The notes: a model not told the origin generated them from the letters alone. DNA of 6,498 nucleotides from Collinsella sp. (GCA_014871665.1 WGSL01000090.1:1-6498), one strand, 5' to 3'. Positions 1 through 5,842 are shown, numbered from the stretch's first letter. Made by a program: numbers and translations.

Positions 1-44
1 TGCCTCTCCTTCGTCTGCACGATATTGTAGACGAAGGAGAGGCA
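1..44. repeat. Long perfect inverted repeat (stem-loop)
   Basis: TGCCTCTCCTTCGTCT (1-16) is exactly the reverse complement of 29-44. The stem can extend inward by a G-T wobble (17/28), C-G (18/27) and A-T (19/26), leaving a 6-base loop. It may extend past the left edge of the window. It lies 66 bases beyond the stop of the minus-strand transporter gene. No T-run follows on either visible side, so it is not a standard intrinsic terminator, although it could still end or protect transcripts. A short mobile repeat or a two-way structure between converging genes is also possible. The repeat itself is certain; its role is unknown. Confidence 0.9.
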
Positions 45-110
45 CGCCCAAACAATGCCGTCACGACGCGACGTGCCACTGCCTTCACAAATTCACGGTG
101 CCCCAGCGCG

Positions 111-1373
111 CTAAGACAATCGCCACAAGCGACTTTTCAGCCGATAAAACAGCGCCGTCGTCAACGTCAGCACCGCCAACATGCCTGCGAATACAATCGC
201 CGGTGTCCATCGATCATATGCGAGCCCGTAAACCAATTGGCCAATAGGCGTTGCACAGGAAAGCGTCACATAAACGAGTGCCAGCACTTTTCCGCAGAAT
301 TCCTTTGGCGCTGACCGCTGAACAAATGAAACGATTTCGACCGATGTAATGCTTGCCCACGCCATGACCCATGCCGAGCCGGCCGCAAGCGCGGCAAACG
401 CTAATTCATCAGGACCGCTCAGTAGCGTGACAATAATCGGCACGACTCCAAAACAGATCATCGCAACATATCGACATATGCCCTTGAAGGAAAAACGATG
501 CGGCCAAATACCGACCAAACCACTGCCGACAAGACCACCTAAGCCCATAGCCACCTCAATAATCCCAACGAAGGATGACTGCATTCCGAGATGCTTTGCA
601 ACAATAACGGGAGCACCAATCGTTAACCCAACTAACGCAAGGTTCAAAATAGCCGCAATCAAAAACACAACGAGCAATGATGAGTTTTGAGACAGGTACC
701 GAATCAACTCCCGAAAATCGTTTCGGCGTGTCGTACGAGTCGCGCCGTCTCCCATCGTTTCAGATGAGGCATTTTGCTTGAGTGCGCCCCCGAACAGCAG
801 GGCTGAAATCGTAAACGTCAACGCCGCGGTTTCGCATAGAGTATCGATACCAAAGCACCCATAGACTGCCGTCCCGACTACAGGCCCCAAGATATTGCTC
901 ATCATGATTATCTGCGAGACCAACGCAGTGGCACGCTCAACCTTTTCTTGGCCCGTCATGCGCACCGCCTCAATTTGAAGCATCGGTTTCAGCAGCGATT
1001 GGATGCCATATTGGACGCAAAGCATTGCTGCCACGACAACCGCAAGAGGCAGCGAACGCTTCATGGGGATAAACAGCAGTGATGCAGCCATCAGAACAAT
1101 GCCGAGTACCACAAGAACCCCGCGATGTCTTCCCCGATCCGCCAAAATCCCGCCAACCGGAGTCGCGAGCACGCCCGGTATGAACGCTATCGCCGCGACG
1201 GCGCCATATAACGTTGAGGAGCCGCTGCAATCGAACAAGTAGAGCGGACACGCAAAGCACAGTGCCGACAGCATCGAATACGCACACAGCTGTGCAACAA
1301 GAAGACCAAATAGCCTGATAGATCGCACTGTTTTTGGCGCCAATGAAACGCTAATTCTTCGCATCCCAGCCAT
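111..1373 (-). CDS. MFS efflux-type transporter, TetR-controlled
   Basis: A 420-residue inner-membrane protein of the major facilitator superfamily, the usual length for a 12-helix member. It has hydrophobic segments throughout and a hydrophilic central loop at about residues 200-222 separating two six-helix halves. The motif-A loop after helix 2 is clear (GGILADRGRHRG, about 74-85), and GPVVGTAV (163-170) resembles the helix-5 motif typical of exporters. The stretch FVQRSAPKEFCGKVLAL near 350 resembles MefA/EntS-type exporters, so proton-driven export of a drug or other small molecule is the likely job; the substrate cannot be read. The ATG at 1373 is preceded by GGGGGCAGG, and Met4 is an alternative start. 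The gene follows a TetR gene on the same strand, with a palindromic operator 13 bases before the start. GC content looks lower than in the amtB region. Family is confident; function is inferred. Confidence 0.9.
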   Translation of the reverse strand: MAGMRRISVSLAPKTVRSIRLFGLLVAQLCAYSMLSALCFACPLYLFDCSGSSTLYGAVAAIAFIPGVLATPVGGILADRGRHRGVLVVLGIVLMAASLLFIPMKRSLPLAVVVAAMLCVQYGIQSLLKPMLQIEAVRMTGQEKVERATALVSQIIMMSNILGPVVGTAVYGCFGIDTLCETAALTFTISALLFGGALKQNASSETMGDGATRTTRRNDFRELIRYLSQNSSLLVVFLIAAILNLALVGLTIGAPVIVAKHLGMQSSFVGIIEVAMGLGGLVGSGLVGIWPHRFSFKGICRYVAMICFGVVPIIVTLLSGPDELAFAALAAGSAWVMAWASITSVEIVSFVQRSAPKEFCGKVLALVYVTLSCATPIGQLVYGLAYDRWTPAIVFAGMLAVLTLTTALFYRLKSRLWRLS

Positions 1374-1385
1374 AAGCCTGCCCCC

Positions 1386-1410
1386 AAATACATACTGTCA
1401 GTATGTATTT
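1386..1410. promoter_or_regulatory. 25-bp palindromic operator, probable TetR site
   Basis: This is a perfect palindrome: arm AAATACATACTG, one central base (1398), and the exact reverse complement of the arm. It begins 13 bases upstream of the transporter start, where it would overlap the -10 region or the transcription start on the minus strand. A long perfect palindrome next to a TetR gene is the classic arrangement for an operator. Binding by the protein encoded at 1475-2137 is inferred. The exact -35 and -10 could not be placed with confidence. Confidence 0.85.
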
Positions 1411-1419
1411 AATGACTTG

Positions 1420-1441
1420 AAAAGGGCAGCCGTGGCTACCC
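1420..1441 (-). terminator. Rho-independent terminator of the tetR gene
   Basis: Read on the minus strand, GGGTAGCC and GGCTGCCC form an 8-bp stem (one G-U pair) around a two-base loop. In practice this is probably seven pairs with a 4-base loop. TTTTC follows immediately. It lies 34 bases past the tetR stop and ahead of the transporter operator, so the transporter should be transcribed from its own promoter rather than by read-through from tetR. The T-run is short, so termination may be incomplete. Confidence 0.75.
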
Positions 1442-1454
1442 TCACAAATCAATT

Positions 1455-1471
1455 ACATACCGTTGGTATCT
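1455..1471. promoter_or_regulatory. Second, diverged operator-like site
   Basis: ACATACCGTTGGTATCT matches the 17-bp core of the palindrome at 1386-1410 (ACATACTGTCAGTATGT) at 13 of 17 positions and keeps its own symmetry (ATACC / GGTAT). It starts just beyond the tetR stop codon, about 69 bp centre to centre from the first site. It may be a secondary site for the same repressor. The distance would allow looping or cooperative binding, but it could also be a remnant. Confidence 0.5.
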
Positions 1472-1474
1472 ATA

Positions 1475-2137
1475 TTACCACCCGGCACGGTTCCATACGT
1501 CCCAAATCTGGGCCGTTGTCTGGAGCACTTCATTACCCAAATCGAGCCCCACCGCTGCCGCCATCTGTGCCAAACATTGTGCGCGAGCGAGCATTCGCTC
1601 CTTGGGCTCGAGCGGACGGAACAATGGCAGCAGCCAAAGATTCGCTAACAACGATACGGCCTCCGCTGCTTCGCGCGGGCATTCGCACGCAATGGAGCCG
1701 TCGGCGATGCCCTCCTCGATTACTGGCAAGAGATTGCCATCGGCCGACTCGTCAAACGAACCTTGGTACTGCATCGCCAGCAGCCGCGAGCTTTTTACCG
1801 GATCTGCCGCAGGATGCATGCGAGCCCATAGCTCGATTTGCGGAACGACGGACTCGGGCGCATAAAGTCGTTTGAGCTTTTGAGCTCCCGTCATATTGCC
1901 AGCACCGAGTGTCGCGCGACGGTGTTCAGCAATCGGAGCCGTTGCCCGATCAAATGCGGCGTTGAAAATCTCCTCTTTGCTCTTAAAGTGATGATAGACA
2001 GCACCCTTGGTCATGCCATCGAGGCGGTCGACGATGTCTTGGATGCTCGTCCCCTCATAACCCTGTACGCAGAATAGCTCCAGCGCCGCGTCGAGAATCT
2101 TCGCGACAGTCTCCTCGGGATATTTATTACGACCCAT
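1475..2137 (-). CDS. TetR/AcrR-family transcriptional repressor
   Basis: A 220-residue protein, typical for TetR regulators. The N-terminal DNA-binding domain covers about residues 8-54, with the helix-turn-helix TSIQDIVDRLDGMTKGAVYH at 30-49 followed by HFKSKEEIF, a strong TetR match. The remaining C-terminal part is helical and poorly conserved, as expected for the ligand-binding and dimer domain. The start was chosen at the ATG at 2137: GGATGGACGG precedes it, and the protein begins MGRNKYPEETVAKIL as TetR proteins do. An in-frame ATG at 2173 would add 12 residues but has no ribosome binding site. Its probable target is the palindrome ahead of the adjacent transporter gene. The inducer is unknown. 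A hairpin covering its ribosome binding site suggests separate control from glnK upstream. Confidence 0.93.
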   Translation of the reverse strand: MGRNKYPEETVAKILDAALELFCVQGYEGTSIQDIVDRLDGMTKGAVYHHFKSKEEIFNAAFDRATAPIAEHRRATLGAGNMTGAQKLKRLYAPESVVPQIELWARMHPAADPVKSSRLLAMQYQGSFDESADGNLLPVIEEGIADGSIACECPREAAEAVSLLANLWLLPLFRPLEPKERMLARAQCLAQMAAAVGLDLGNEVLQTTAQIWDVWNRAGW

Positions 2138-2140
2138 AAT

Positions 2141-2205
2141 CCGTCCATCCACAACGCAAGTCTTGTGCCTCATTGCAGCATTTTAACGTTGCGGATGGTA
2201 GACGG
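2141..2205 (-). promoter_or_regulatory. Hairpin masking the tetR ribosome binding site
   Basis: On the minus strand, the segment 2205-2187 (just past the glnK stop) pairs with 2156-2141 (just before the tetR ATG). It forms 16 pairs with one G-U wobble and a 3-base bulge around a 30-base loop. The wobble becomes an A-C mismatch on the other strand, so the structure favours the coding-strand RNA. The 3' arm contains GGATGGACGG, the tetR Shine-Dalgarno region. RNA read through from glnK would therefore hide the tetR start, while RNA begun inside the loop would not. The pairing is seen; the regulatory role is inferred. Confidence 0.55.
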
Positions 2206-2209
2206 TCGA
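2180..2209 (-). promoter_or_regulatory. Candidate tetR promoter
   Basis: On the minus strand, TCGACC (2209-2204) and TAAAAT (2185-2180, five of six to the -10 consensus) are separated by 18 bases. Transcription would start near 2173, inside the loop of the hairpin at 2141-2205 and about 35 bases before the tetR ATG. The -35 is only four of six, so this is a reasonable guess rather than a firm call. Confidence 0.35.
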
Positions 2210-2211
2210 TT

Positions 2212-2550
2212 CTACACCGCGGCGGGGCCGTGTTCGCCGGTACGGATGCGGATGACTTCCTCGACCGGCTCGACCCAAATCTTGCCGTCTCCAACGGCAC
2301 CGGTACGAGCGGCGTTGCAGATGATGTCGACAATTCCGTCGACATGCTCATCGGCACAAATGAGCGTGAACTGCACCTTAGGGATCGTGTTAACAAGCAA
2401 CTCGTTGCCGCGCACGTATTCCTTCCAGCCATGTTGCGCACCGCAGCCCTGCACCTGGTTGATAGTCATACCGCGAACATCAGCAGCAAACAGCGCATCT
2501 TTAAGAACCTCAAGCTTCTCGGCGCGAACAATCGCCGTAATCTTCTTCAT
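2212..2550 (-). CDS. glnK: PII nitrogen regulatory protein, GlnK type
   Basis: A 112-residue PII protein, the standard length. PII trimers bind ATP/ADP and 2-oxoglutarate and control targets by protein contact; with amtB next door, the expected job is reversible plugging of the ammonium channel. Visible family marks are the MKKITAIVRAEKL start, T-loop residues 37-55, Q39 and K58 (2-oxoglutarate site), and the C-terminal signature RTGAVGDGKIWV (82-93) with RIRTGE (101-106). R47, the residue that enters the Amt pore in E. coli, is kept. Tyr51, the usual uridylylation or adenylylation site, is Leu, and residue 46 is Val; the only nearby tyrosine is Y45. Modification at the classical site is therefore not possible. 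GAGAGG lies 8 bases before the ATG. The gene follows amtB after 155 bases and is probably co-transcribed. GlnB is the alternative name. Confidence 0.95.
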   Translation of the reverse strand: MKKITAIVRAEKLEVLKDALFAADVRGMTINQVQGCGAQHGWKEYVRGNELLVNTIPKVQFTLICADEHVDGIVDIICNAARTGAVGDGKIWVEPVEEVIRIRTGEHGPAAV

Positions 2551-2705
2551 AGTGAATTCCTCTCTTTAATAAAAGAAATTGATTGTTCTTCACATGGCAC
2601 GGGTTTTCCAGGTGCCCGAGATTGTCCCGAAAGAGGAGCGCCGCGTACTTTGGTACGCAAGCGACGGTTTGAGGGGCAAGGTCGGGTGCCTGGGAAGCCG
2701 TGCCG
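2551..2705 (-). other. amtB-glnK spacer with hairpins
   Basis: This 155-base gap holds no credible gene. It contains a 6-bp hairpin, GCGTAC / GTACGC with a 4-base loop, at 2643-2658, and a weaker 5-bp pairing GGCAC / GTGCC (2596-2600 with 2612-2616). Neither is followed directly by a T-run, so neither is a standard terminator. They may mark RNA processing or partial termination that sets different levels of amtB and glnK. No convincing glnK promoter was found. Confidence 0.5.
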
Positions 2706-3983
2706 CTAGTCAAGTCCCGAGAAGGAGGGATACGCGCTCTCGCCGTGCTGACTCGCATCCAGGCCCAGCGCCTCGTCGGCCTCGTCCACGCGCAGACTGC
2801 CGTGGAACAGCACCTTGACCACCGCGGCGATCACCAAATCGAGCACCAACACAATAGCGACCGTCACCACAATGCCCAAAATCTGCGAGATGAGCAGCGA
2901 CACGTCGCCCGTGTAGAACAGGCCGCCCTTACCAGTCCACGAGAGCTCCGGCACACAGAACAGGCCTGTGAGCACGCCGCCCAAGATGCCGCCGATGCCG
3001 TGGCAACCAAACGCGTCGAGCGCATCGTCGTAGCCAAAATTGGTCTTAAGATGGCTGATGGCCAGGTAGCAGACGGGCGATACGATCAGGCCCGTGACCA
3101 GCGCCGCCCACGGCTCGACAAAGCCCGCACCCGGCGTGACCACCACAAGGCCCGCAACCAGACCGGTGCTGGCACCCACCAGCGTGGGGCGGCCGGTGCG
3201 CACGCGCTCGACGGCAAGCCACGAGACCATGCCCGCCGCGCTGGCCGTCACGGTGTTGAGGATGGCGAGCGCCGCCACGGCGTCGGCCTTGAACTCGCTG
3301 CCGCCGTTAAAGCCAAACCAGCCAAACCAAAGCAGGCCGGCGCCCAGCGCCACAAACGGCACGTTATGCGGGCGATAACTCACCATGCCAAAACCGCGAC
3401 GACGGCCGAGCATTAAGCAGAGAATCAGGCCCGTGAGACCGGACGAAATGTGCACCACGTCGCCGCCGGCAAAGTCGAGTGCGCCGATGATGTCGCCGAT
3501 AAAGGAGCCATCGCCGCCCCAGACCATGTGGGCGAGCGGCGCATAGACCACGAGCAGCCAAATGCCCAGGAAGGCCGTCATGGCACCAAACTTAACGCGG
3601 CCGGCCAGGCTGCCCGTGACGATAGTTGCCGTGATCATGGCAAACGCCATTTGGAAGGCGATGTTGATGATTTGAGGGTAGACGGCACCGTCCGCGGCAT
3701 TGCCCTCGGCCGCCTGCAGCACCTGGCCGAGCACCGGCAGGCACAGCAGCTGGTCAAGGCCTCCAATAAACGGGCTGGAACCGTCGCCGCCGTAGGCCAG
3801 TGACCAGCCGGCAACAATCCACAGCACACCAACCAGGCCAATGGCGCCAAAGCACATAAGCATGGTGTTGATGACATTTTTGCGCCTGGACAGGCCGCCA
3901 TAGAAAAACGCCAGGCCCGGTGTCATTAAAAACACGAGCATGGTGCAGATGAGCATAAACGTTGTCGATCCCGTATCGAACAT
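2706..3983 (-). CDS. amtB: Ammonium transporter, Amt family
   Basis: A 425-residue polytopic membrane protein, in the usual Amt range with 11 expected transmembrane helices, importing ammonium. The N terminus MFDTGSTTFMLICTMLVF leads into FFYGGL (26-31). E. coli AmtB key positions are matched: F114 (gate Phe), W155 in AHMVWGG (recruitment site), D170 in DFAGG, and the twin pore histidines H178 (VVHIS) and H329 (FGCHGIGG), plus GWFGFNGGS (221-229). The cytoplasmic tail GLDASQHGESAY (407-418) matches the region that contacts PII, fitting the adjacent glnK. The start at 3983 has AAGGGGGAG just before it. An in-frame ATG at 4040 would add 19 residues not seen in the family. Upstream lies a phased repeat array that may carry nitrogen or phosphate control. 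Confidence is very high. Confidence 0.97.
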   Translation of the reverse strand: MFDTGSTTFMLICTMLVFLMTPGLAFFYGGLSRRKNVINTMLMCFGAIGLVGVLWIVAGWSLAYGGDGSSPFIGGLDQLLCLPVLGQVLQAAEGNAADGAVYPQIINIAFQMAFAMITATIVTGSLAGRVKFGAMTAFLGIWLLVVYAPLAHMVWGGDGSFIGDIIGALDFAGGDVVHISSGLTGLILCLMLGRRRGFGMVSYRPHNVPFVALGAGLLWFGWFGFNGGSEFKADAVAALAILNTVTASAAGMVSWLAVERVRTGRPTLVGASTGLVAGLVVVTPGAGFVEPWAALVTGLIVSPVCYLAISHLKTNFGYDDALDAFGCHGIGGILGGVLTGLFCVPELSWTGKGGLFYTGDVSLLISQILGIVVTVAIVLVLDLVIAAVVKVLFHGSLRVDEADEALGLDASQHGESAYPSFSGLD

Positions 3984-4040
3984 TCGCTCCCCCTTGATCG
4001 CATGAACGTTGTCGGCGCCCATAATGCGGCCGAGGGGCAA

Positions 4041-4081
4041 CTGGTGTAGACCAGATACGGCGTTGTTAAACGCGGCGTTGT
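4041..4081 (-). promoter_or_regulatory. amtB leader: hairpin, short repeats, weak -10
   Basis: CTGGT / ACCAG (4041-4045 and 4050-4054) form a 5-bp hairpin with a 4-base loop. CGGCGTTGT occurs twice, at 4058-4066 and 4073-4081, 15 bp apart. On the minus strand TATCTG (4057-4052) could be a -10 element, but no good -35 stands at the right distance, which would fit an activator-dependent promoter. No function can be assigned firmly. Confidence 0.3.
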
Positions 4082-4085
4082 CGAA

Positions 4086-4167
4086 TGGAAACGGTGCCGC
4101 AATCTTGGAAACGGCGCGGCAACGGGCGCGAAACGAACGGGAAATACGCGAGCAAGGGAGCCGTGAG
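4086..4167. promoter_or_regulatory. 11-bp phased repeat array upstream of amtB
   Basis: On the plus strand, pentamers stand at exact 11-bp steps: GAAAC (4108), GCAAC (4119), GAAAC (4130), GAAAT (4141), GCAAG (4152) and a weaker GTGAG (4163), each separated by six bases. A further GAAAC at 4088 is 20 bp before the first, and TGGAAACGG itself occurs twice (4086 and 4106). OmpR-family regulators bind tandem direct repeats at 11-bp spacing. Actinobacterial GlnR boxes are GTnAC-n6-GAAAC-n6 repeats upstream of amtB, and PhoP also uses 11-bp units. The periodicity is seen; the identity of the binding protein is inferred. Confidence 0.6.
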
Positions 4168-4181
4168 CGCGCCCATCCCGG

Positions 4182-5201
4182 CTAGCGCCGAAACAGCTCG
4201 TGGGCGCGGTCGCGGAGATTAGTTGCTCGAATGACACCTTCGTAGCGATTGATGCGCAGACGCGGGAAGGCATTGAAAAAGCGTAGGTCGCGGCGGCTGA
4301 GTGACACGCTCGGCACCGGACGGCTCATGCACTTACCGGCAAGGCGACGACTGAGCGACGGACGCGGCATGCTCGGCGCGGCATCGGCCACGCGGCGGGC
4401 GGCAAGTGCCAGGCCGCGCGCACCGTCCGCGATAAACGTCGGCATCGAAGCCTTCTCGCGCAGGGCATCGAGCGTCGCGTCGCCCAGCTCCGCCAGCCAC
4501 GCGTTAACGGCACGGCTGCGGATATGCGTCTGTGCCACCGAGTCGATCGCCGAATCGGGAATACGTTCGAGCATGGAGTCGGACGCATCGGCAAGCGACT
4601 CGTTGATGCGGTCCGCAAGGTCGGCTCGGACGCGCTCCAGCTGATCGGACAGACGGCGCCAGCTCGCCAACGAGCATACCGCGTCGACCATCATCGCGAC
4701 CGCGACGATAAAGGCTGACAGCCGCACAATCAGCACCGGCAGATGGCCAAGCAGCCCCAGTAATGCCGGCTCCACCACGCGACAAATGCACAACGCACCC
4801 AAGCCAAACGCGCAGGCCCAGTACAGGCAGATGCGCCCGTGCAGGTTAAACGGCAGGTGCGAATAGTCCCAAAAGCGAGCGCCCGTTGTTTTTTCCAACA
4901 GCACGCCCACGCTGTACTCAATCACGCTGCATACGAGCGCTGCAGCGACAAACTGGCTCGACGCATCCGGAATCCCGCGCAGCAAAAGCCAGCAGGCAAT
5001 GCCGCCCGCGCCATAGATGGGGCAACACGGTCCCAGCAAAAAGCCGCTGTTGGCAAAGCGTCCGTGGTTGAGCATGGCGCAGACCGTCGATTCCCATGCC
5101 CAGCCGCAAAACCCGTAGAAGACGAACGAGAGCACCAGTGCCGAAAGCGGACAGGCGGCAAGCGTCGCGCCGTCAAATGCCATGTCGATCGCGGTCCCCA
5201 C
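4182..5201 (-). CDS. CmpB-like putative ABC transporter permease
   Basis: A 339-residue membrane protein matching the family annotated as putative ABC-transporter type IV (CmpB-like). The family is named for supposed permeases, but its activity is not established. Family features in order: FYGFCGWAWES (28-38), RFANSGFLLGP followed by CPIYG (48-64), the E95 and E103-K104 helices, and FWDYSHLPFN...GRICLYW (110-128). About five hydrophobic segments fall between residues 15 and 175. The second half (about 180-339) is soluble, with a charged helical stretch (183-215) and a basic Pro/Ser-rich end, and is longer than the core family domain. The start is GTG at 5201, backed by GAGGAGAGGG; the ATG at 5183 is the alternative. 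It begins three bases after the HD gene stop (TAG-ACG-GTG), so the two are probably translationally coupled. No ATP-binding partner gene is present. Confidence 0.82.
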   Translation of the reverse strand: MGTAIDMAFDGATLAACPLSALVLSFVFYGFCGWAWESTVCAMLNHGRFANSGFLLGPCCPIYGAGGIACWLLLRGIPDASSQFVAAALVCSVIEYSVGVLLEKTTGARFWDYSHLPFNLHGRICLYWACAFGLGALCICRVVEPALLGLLGHLPVLIVRLSAFIVAVAMMVDAVCSLASWRRLSDQLERVRADLADRINESLADASDSMLERIPDSAIDSVAQTHIRSRAVNAWLAELGDATLDALREKASMPTFIADGARGLALAARRVADAAPSMPRPSLSRRLAGKCMSRPVPSVSLSRRDLRFFNAFPRLRINRYEGVIRATNLRDRAHELFRR

Positions 5202-5204
5202 CGT

Positions 5205-5762
5205 CTACCCTCTCCTCTTTTCACTCGAATCTTTGCTCGAGCCGTCGCTCGAGCCCTCGCTCAAATCGTTCGCGTCGTCTTTGCGCGGCAGACGGCCGGC
5301 GACCGTCTCGCGCAGCGCGCACCATTTATCTGCCAGGCATACAATCCAAGCCTCACGACACGTCGGCGGCACCGGCACCAGCGGAAACATATGCCGCACG
5401 ATAATATTCCGCTCGCGCGACGTCAGCTCAAAATCTTCCTCCGCACGTGCCAGGGCAAAAAACGGATGCCGAAATCCGTGCAGTCGATGGCTCGGGTCGG
5501 GGTCGTGCCAATCGTAGAGAAAGTAATCGTGTAACAGGGCTCCGCGCAGCAGCGAGGCACGGTCGACCGAAATGCCAGCACGGCCCAAGCGCTCGGCAAA
5601 GGACAGGCTCGCCCGCGCTACCGAAGTCACATGTGCATAGACCGTCACGTCACCATGCTGGATAAACTCGTGCGTCAGGTCCAAGCGGCCTGCCTGGGCC
5701 AGCTGGCGGGCGGCATCGTCGACCTCGCGCGCGATTTTCTCGGCACGAACGGCACTGGACAT
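5205..5762 (-). CDS. HD-domain protein, probable metal-dependent phosphohydrolase
   Basis: A 185-residue soluble protein with a small HD domain. Likely metal ligands are H44 (YAHVTSVA), the H78-D79 pair in LLRGALLHDY, H99 in FRHPFF, H124 in VRHMFP, and D145 in LADKW. The six-ligand pattern fits HD phosphohydrolases with two metals, but the substrate cannot be inferred. The C terminus (about 167-185) is a low-complexity Ser/Asp/Glu tail coded by a degenerate 12-bp repeat. The start at 5762 is supported by an excellent AAGGAGG five bases before the ATG. An in-frame ATG at 5807 would add 15 residues and lacks this support. The stop is three bases from the GTG of the CmpB-like gene, so the pair probably works together at the membrane. 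Its promoter must lie in the divergent region shared with the dxs-like gene. Confidence 0.85.
   Translation of the reverse strand: MSSAVRAEKIAREVDDAARQLAQAGRLDLTHEFIQHGDVTVYAHVTSVARASLSFAERLGRAGISVDRASLLRGALLHDYFLYDWHDPDPSHRLHGFRHPFFALARAEEDFELTSRERNIIVRHMFPLVPVPPTCREAWIVCLADKWCALRETVAGRLPRKDDANDLSEGSSDGSSKDSSEKRRG
5221..5280 (-). repeat. Degenerate 12-bp tandem repeat in HD gene tail
   Basis: Five consecutive 12-base units can be cut from 5221, the middle ones being TTGCTCGAGCCG, TCGCTCGAGCCC and TCGCTCAAATCG; the outer two are more diverged. They encode four-residue steps DLSE, GSSD, GSSK and DSSE at the C terminus of the HD protein. The unit is a multiple of three, so copy number could change without shifting the frame. 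The tail is probably flexible. Confidence 0.65.
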
Positions 5763-5810
5763 GCTGCCTCCTTCCAGCGGCTCACGGCGGCAAACCACGG
5801 ACTGCACGCA

Positions 5811-5842
5811 TTGAATAAAATCATCATCGAATTTACTAGTAT
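5811..5842 (+). promoter_or_regulatory. Candidate promoter for the dxs-like gene
   Basis: TTGAAT (5811-5816) and TACTAG (5834-5839) are separated by 17 bases, in the most AT-rich part of the divergent region. Transcription would start near 5846, leaving a leader of about 145 bases. TACTAGTA (5834-5841) is itself palindromic, so the same -10 could be read in both directions. The hexamers are only fair matches. Confidence 0.35.

Noticed and set aside
2138..2173. Upstream ATG extending the TetR protein by 12 residues
   Set aside because: It has no ribosome binding site, while the ATG at 2137 follows GGATGGACGG and gives the usual TetR N terminus.
2596..2658. Terminator between amtB and glnK
   Set aside because: Hairpins exist but none is followed by a T-run, and amtB-glnK co-transcription is the usual arrangement.
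2173..2709. 178-codon plus-strand open frame opposite glnK
   Set aside because: It overlaps a clear PII gene on the other strand and has no domain signature or convincing ribosome binding site.
2700..3416. 238-codon plus-strand open frame opposite amtB
   Set aside because: It is antisense to a fully conserved Amt gene, is rich in Arg/His/Gln/Ala as expected from reversed GC-rich codons, and matches no known domain.
3984..4040. Upstream ATG extending AmtB by 19 residues
   Set aside because: The extension has no family match, whereas the ATG at 3983 has a strong AAGGGGGAG site and the normal Amt N terminus.
4839..5534. 231-codon plus-strand open frame across the HD/CmpB pair
   Set aside because: It spans the junction of two real minus-strand genes and has Arg/Ala-rich composition typical of a reverse-frame artefact.
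5763..5807. Upstream ATG extending the HD protein by 15 residues
   Set aside because: AAGGAGG sits five bases before the ATG at 5762, inside the would-be extension, which marks the downstream ATG as the start.
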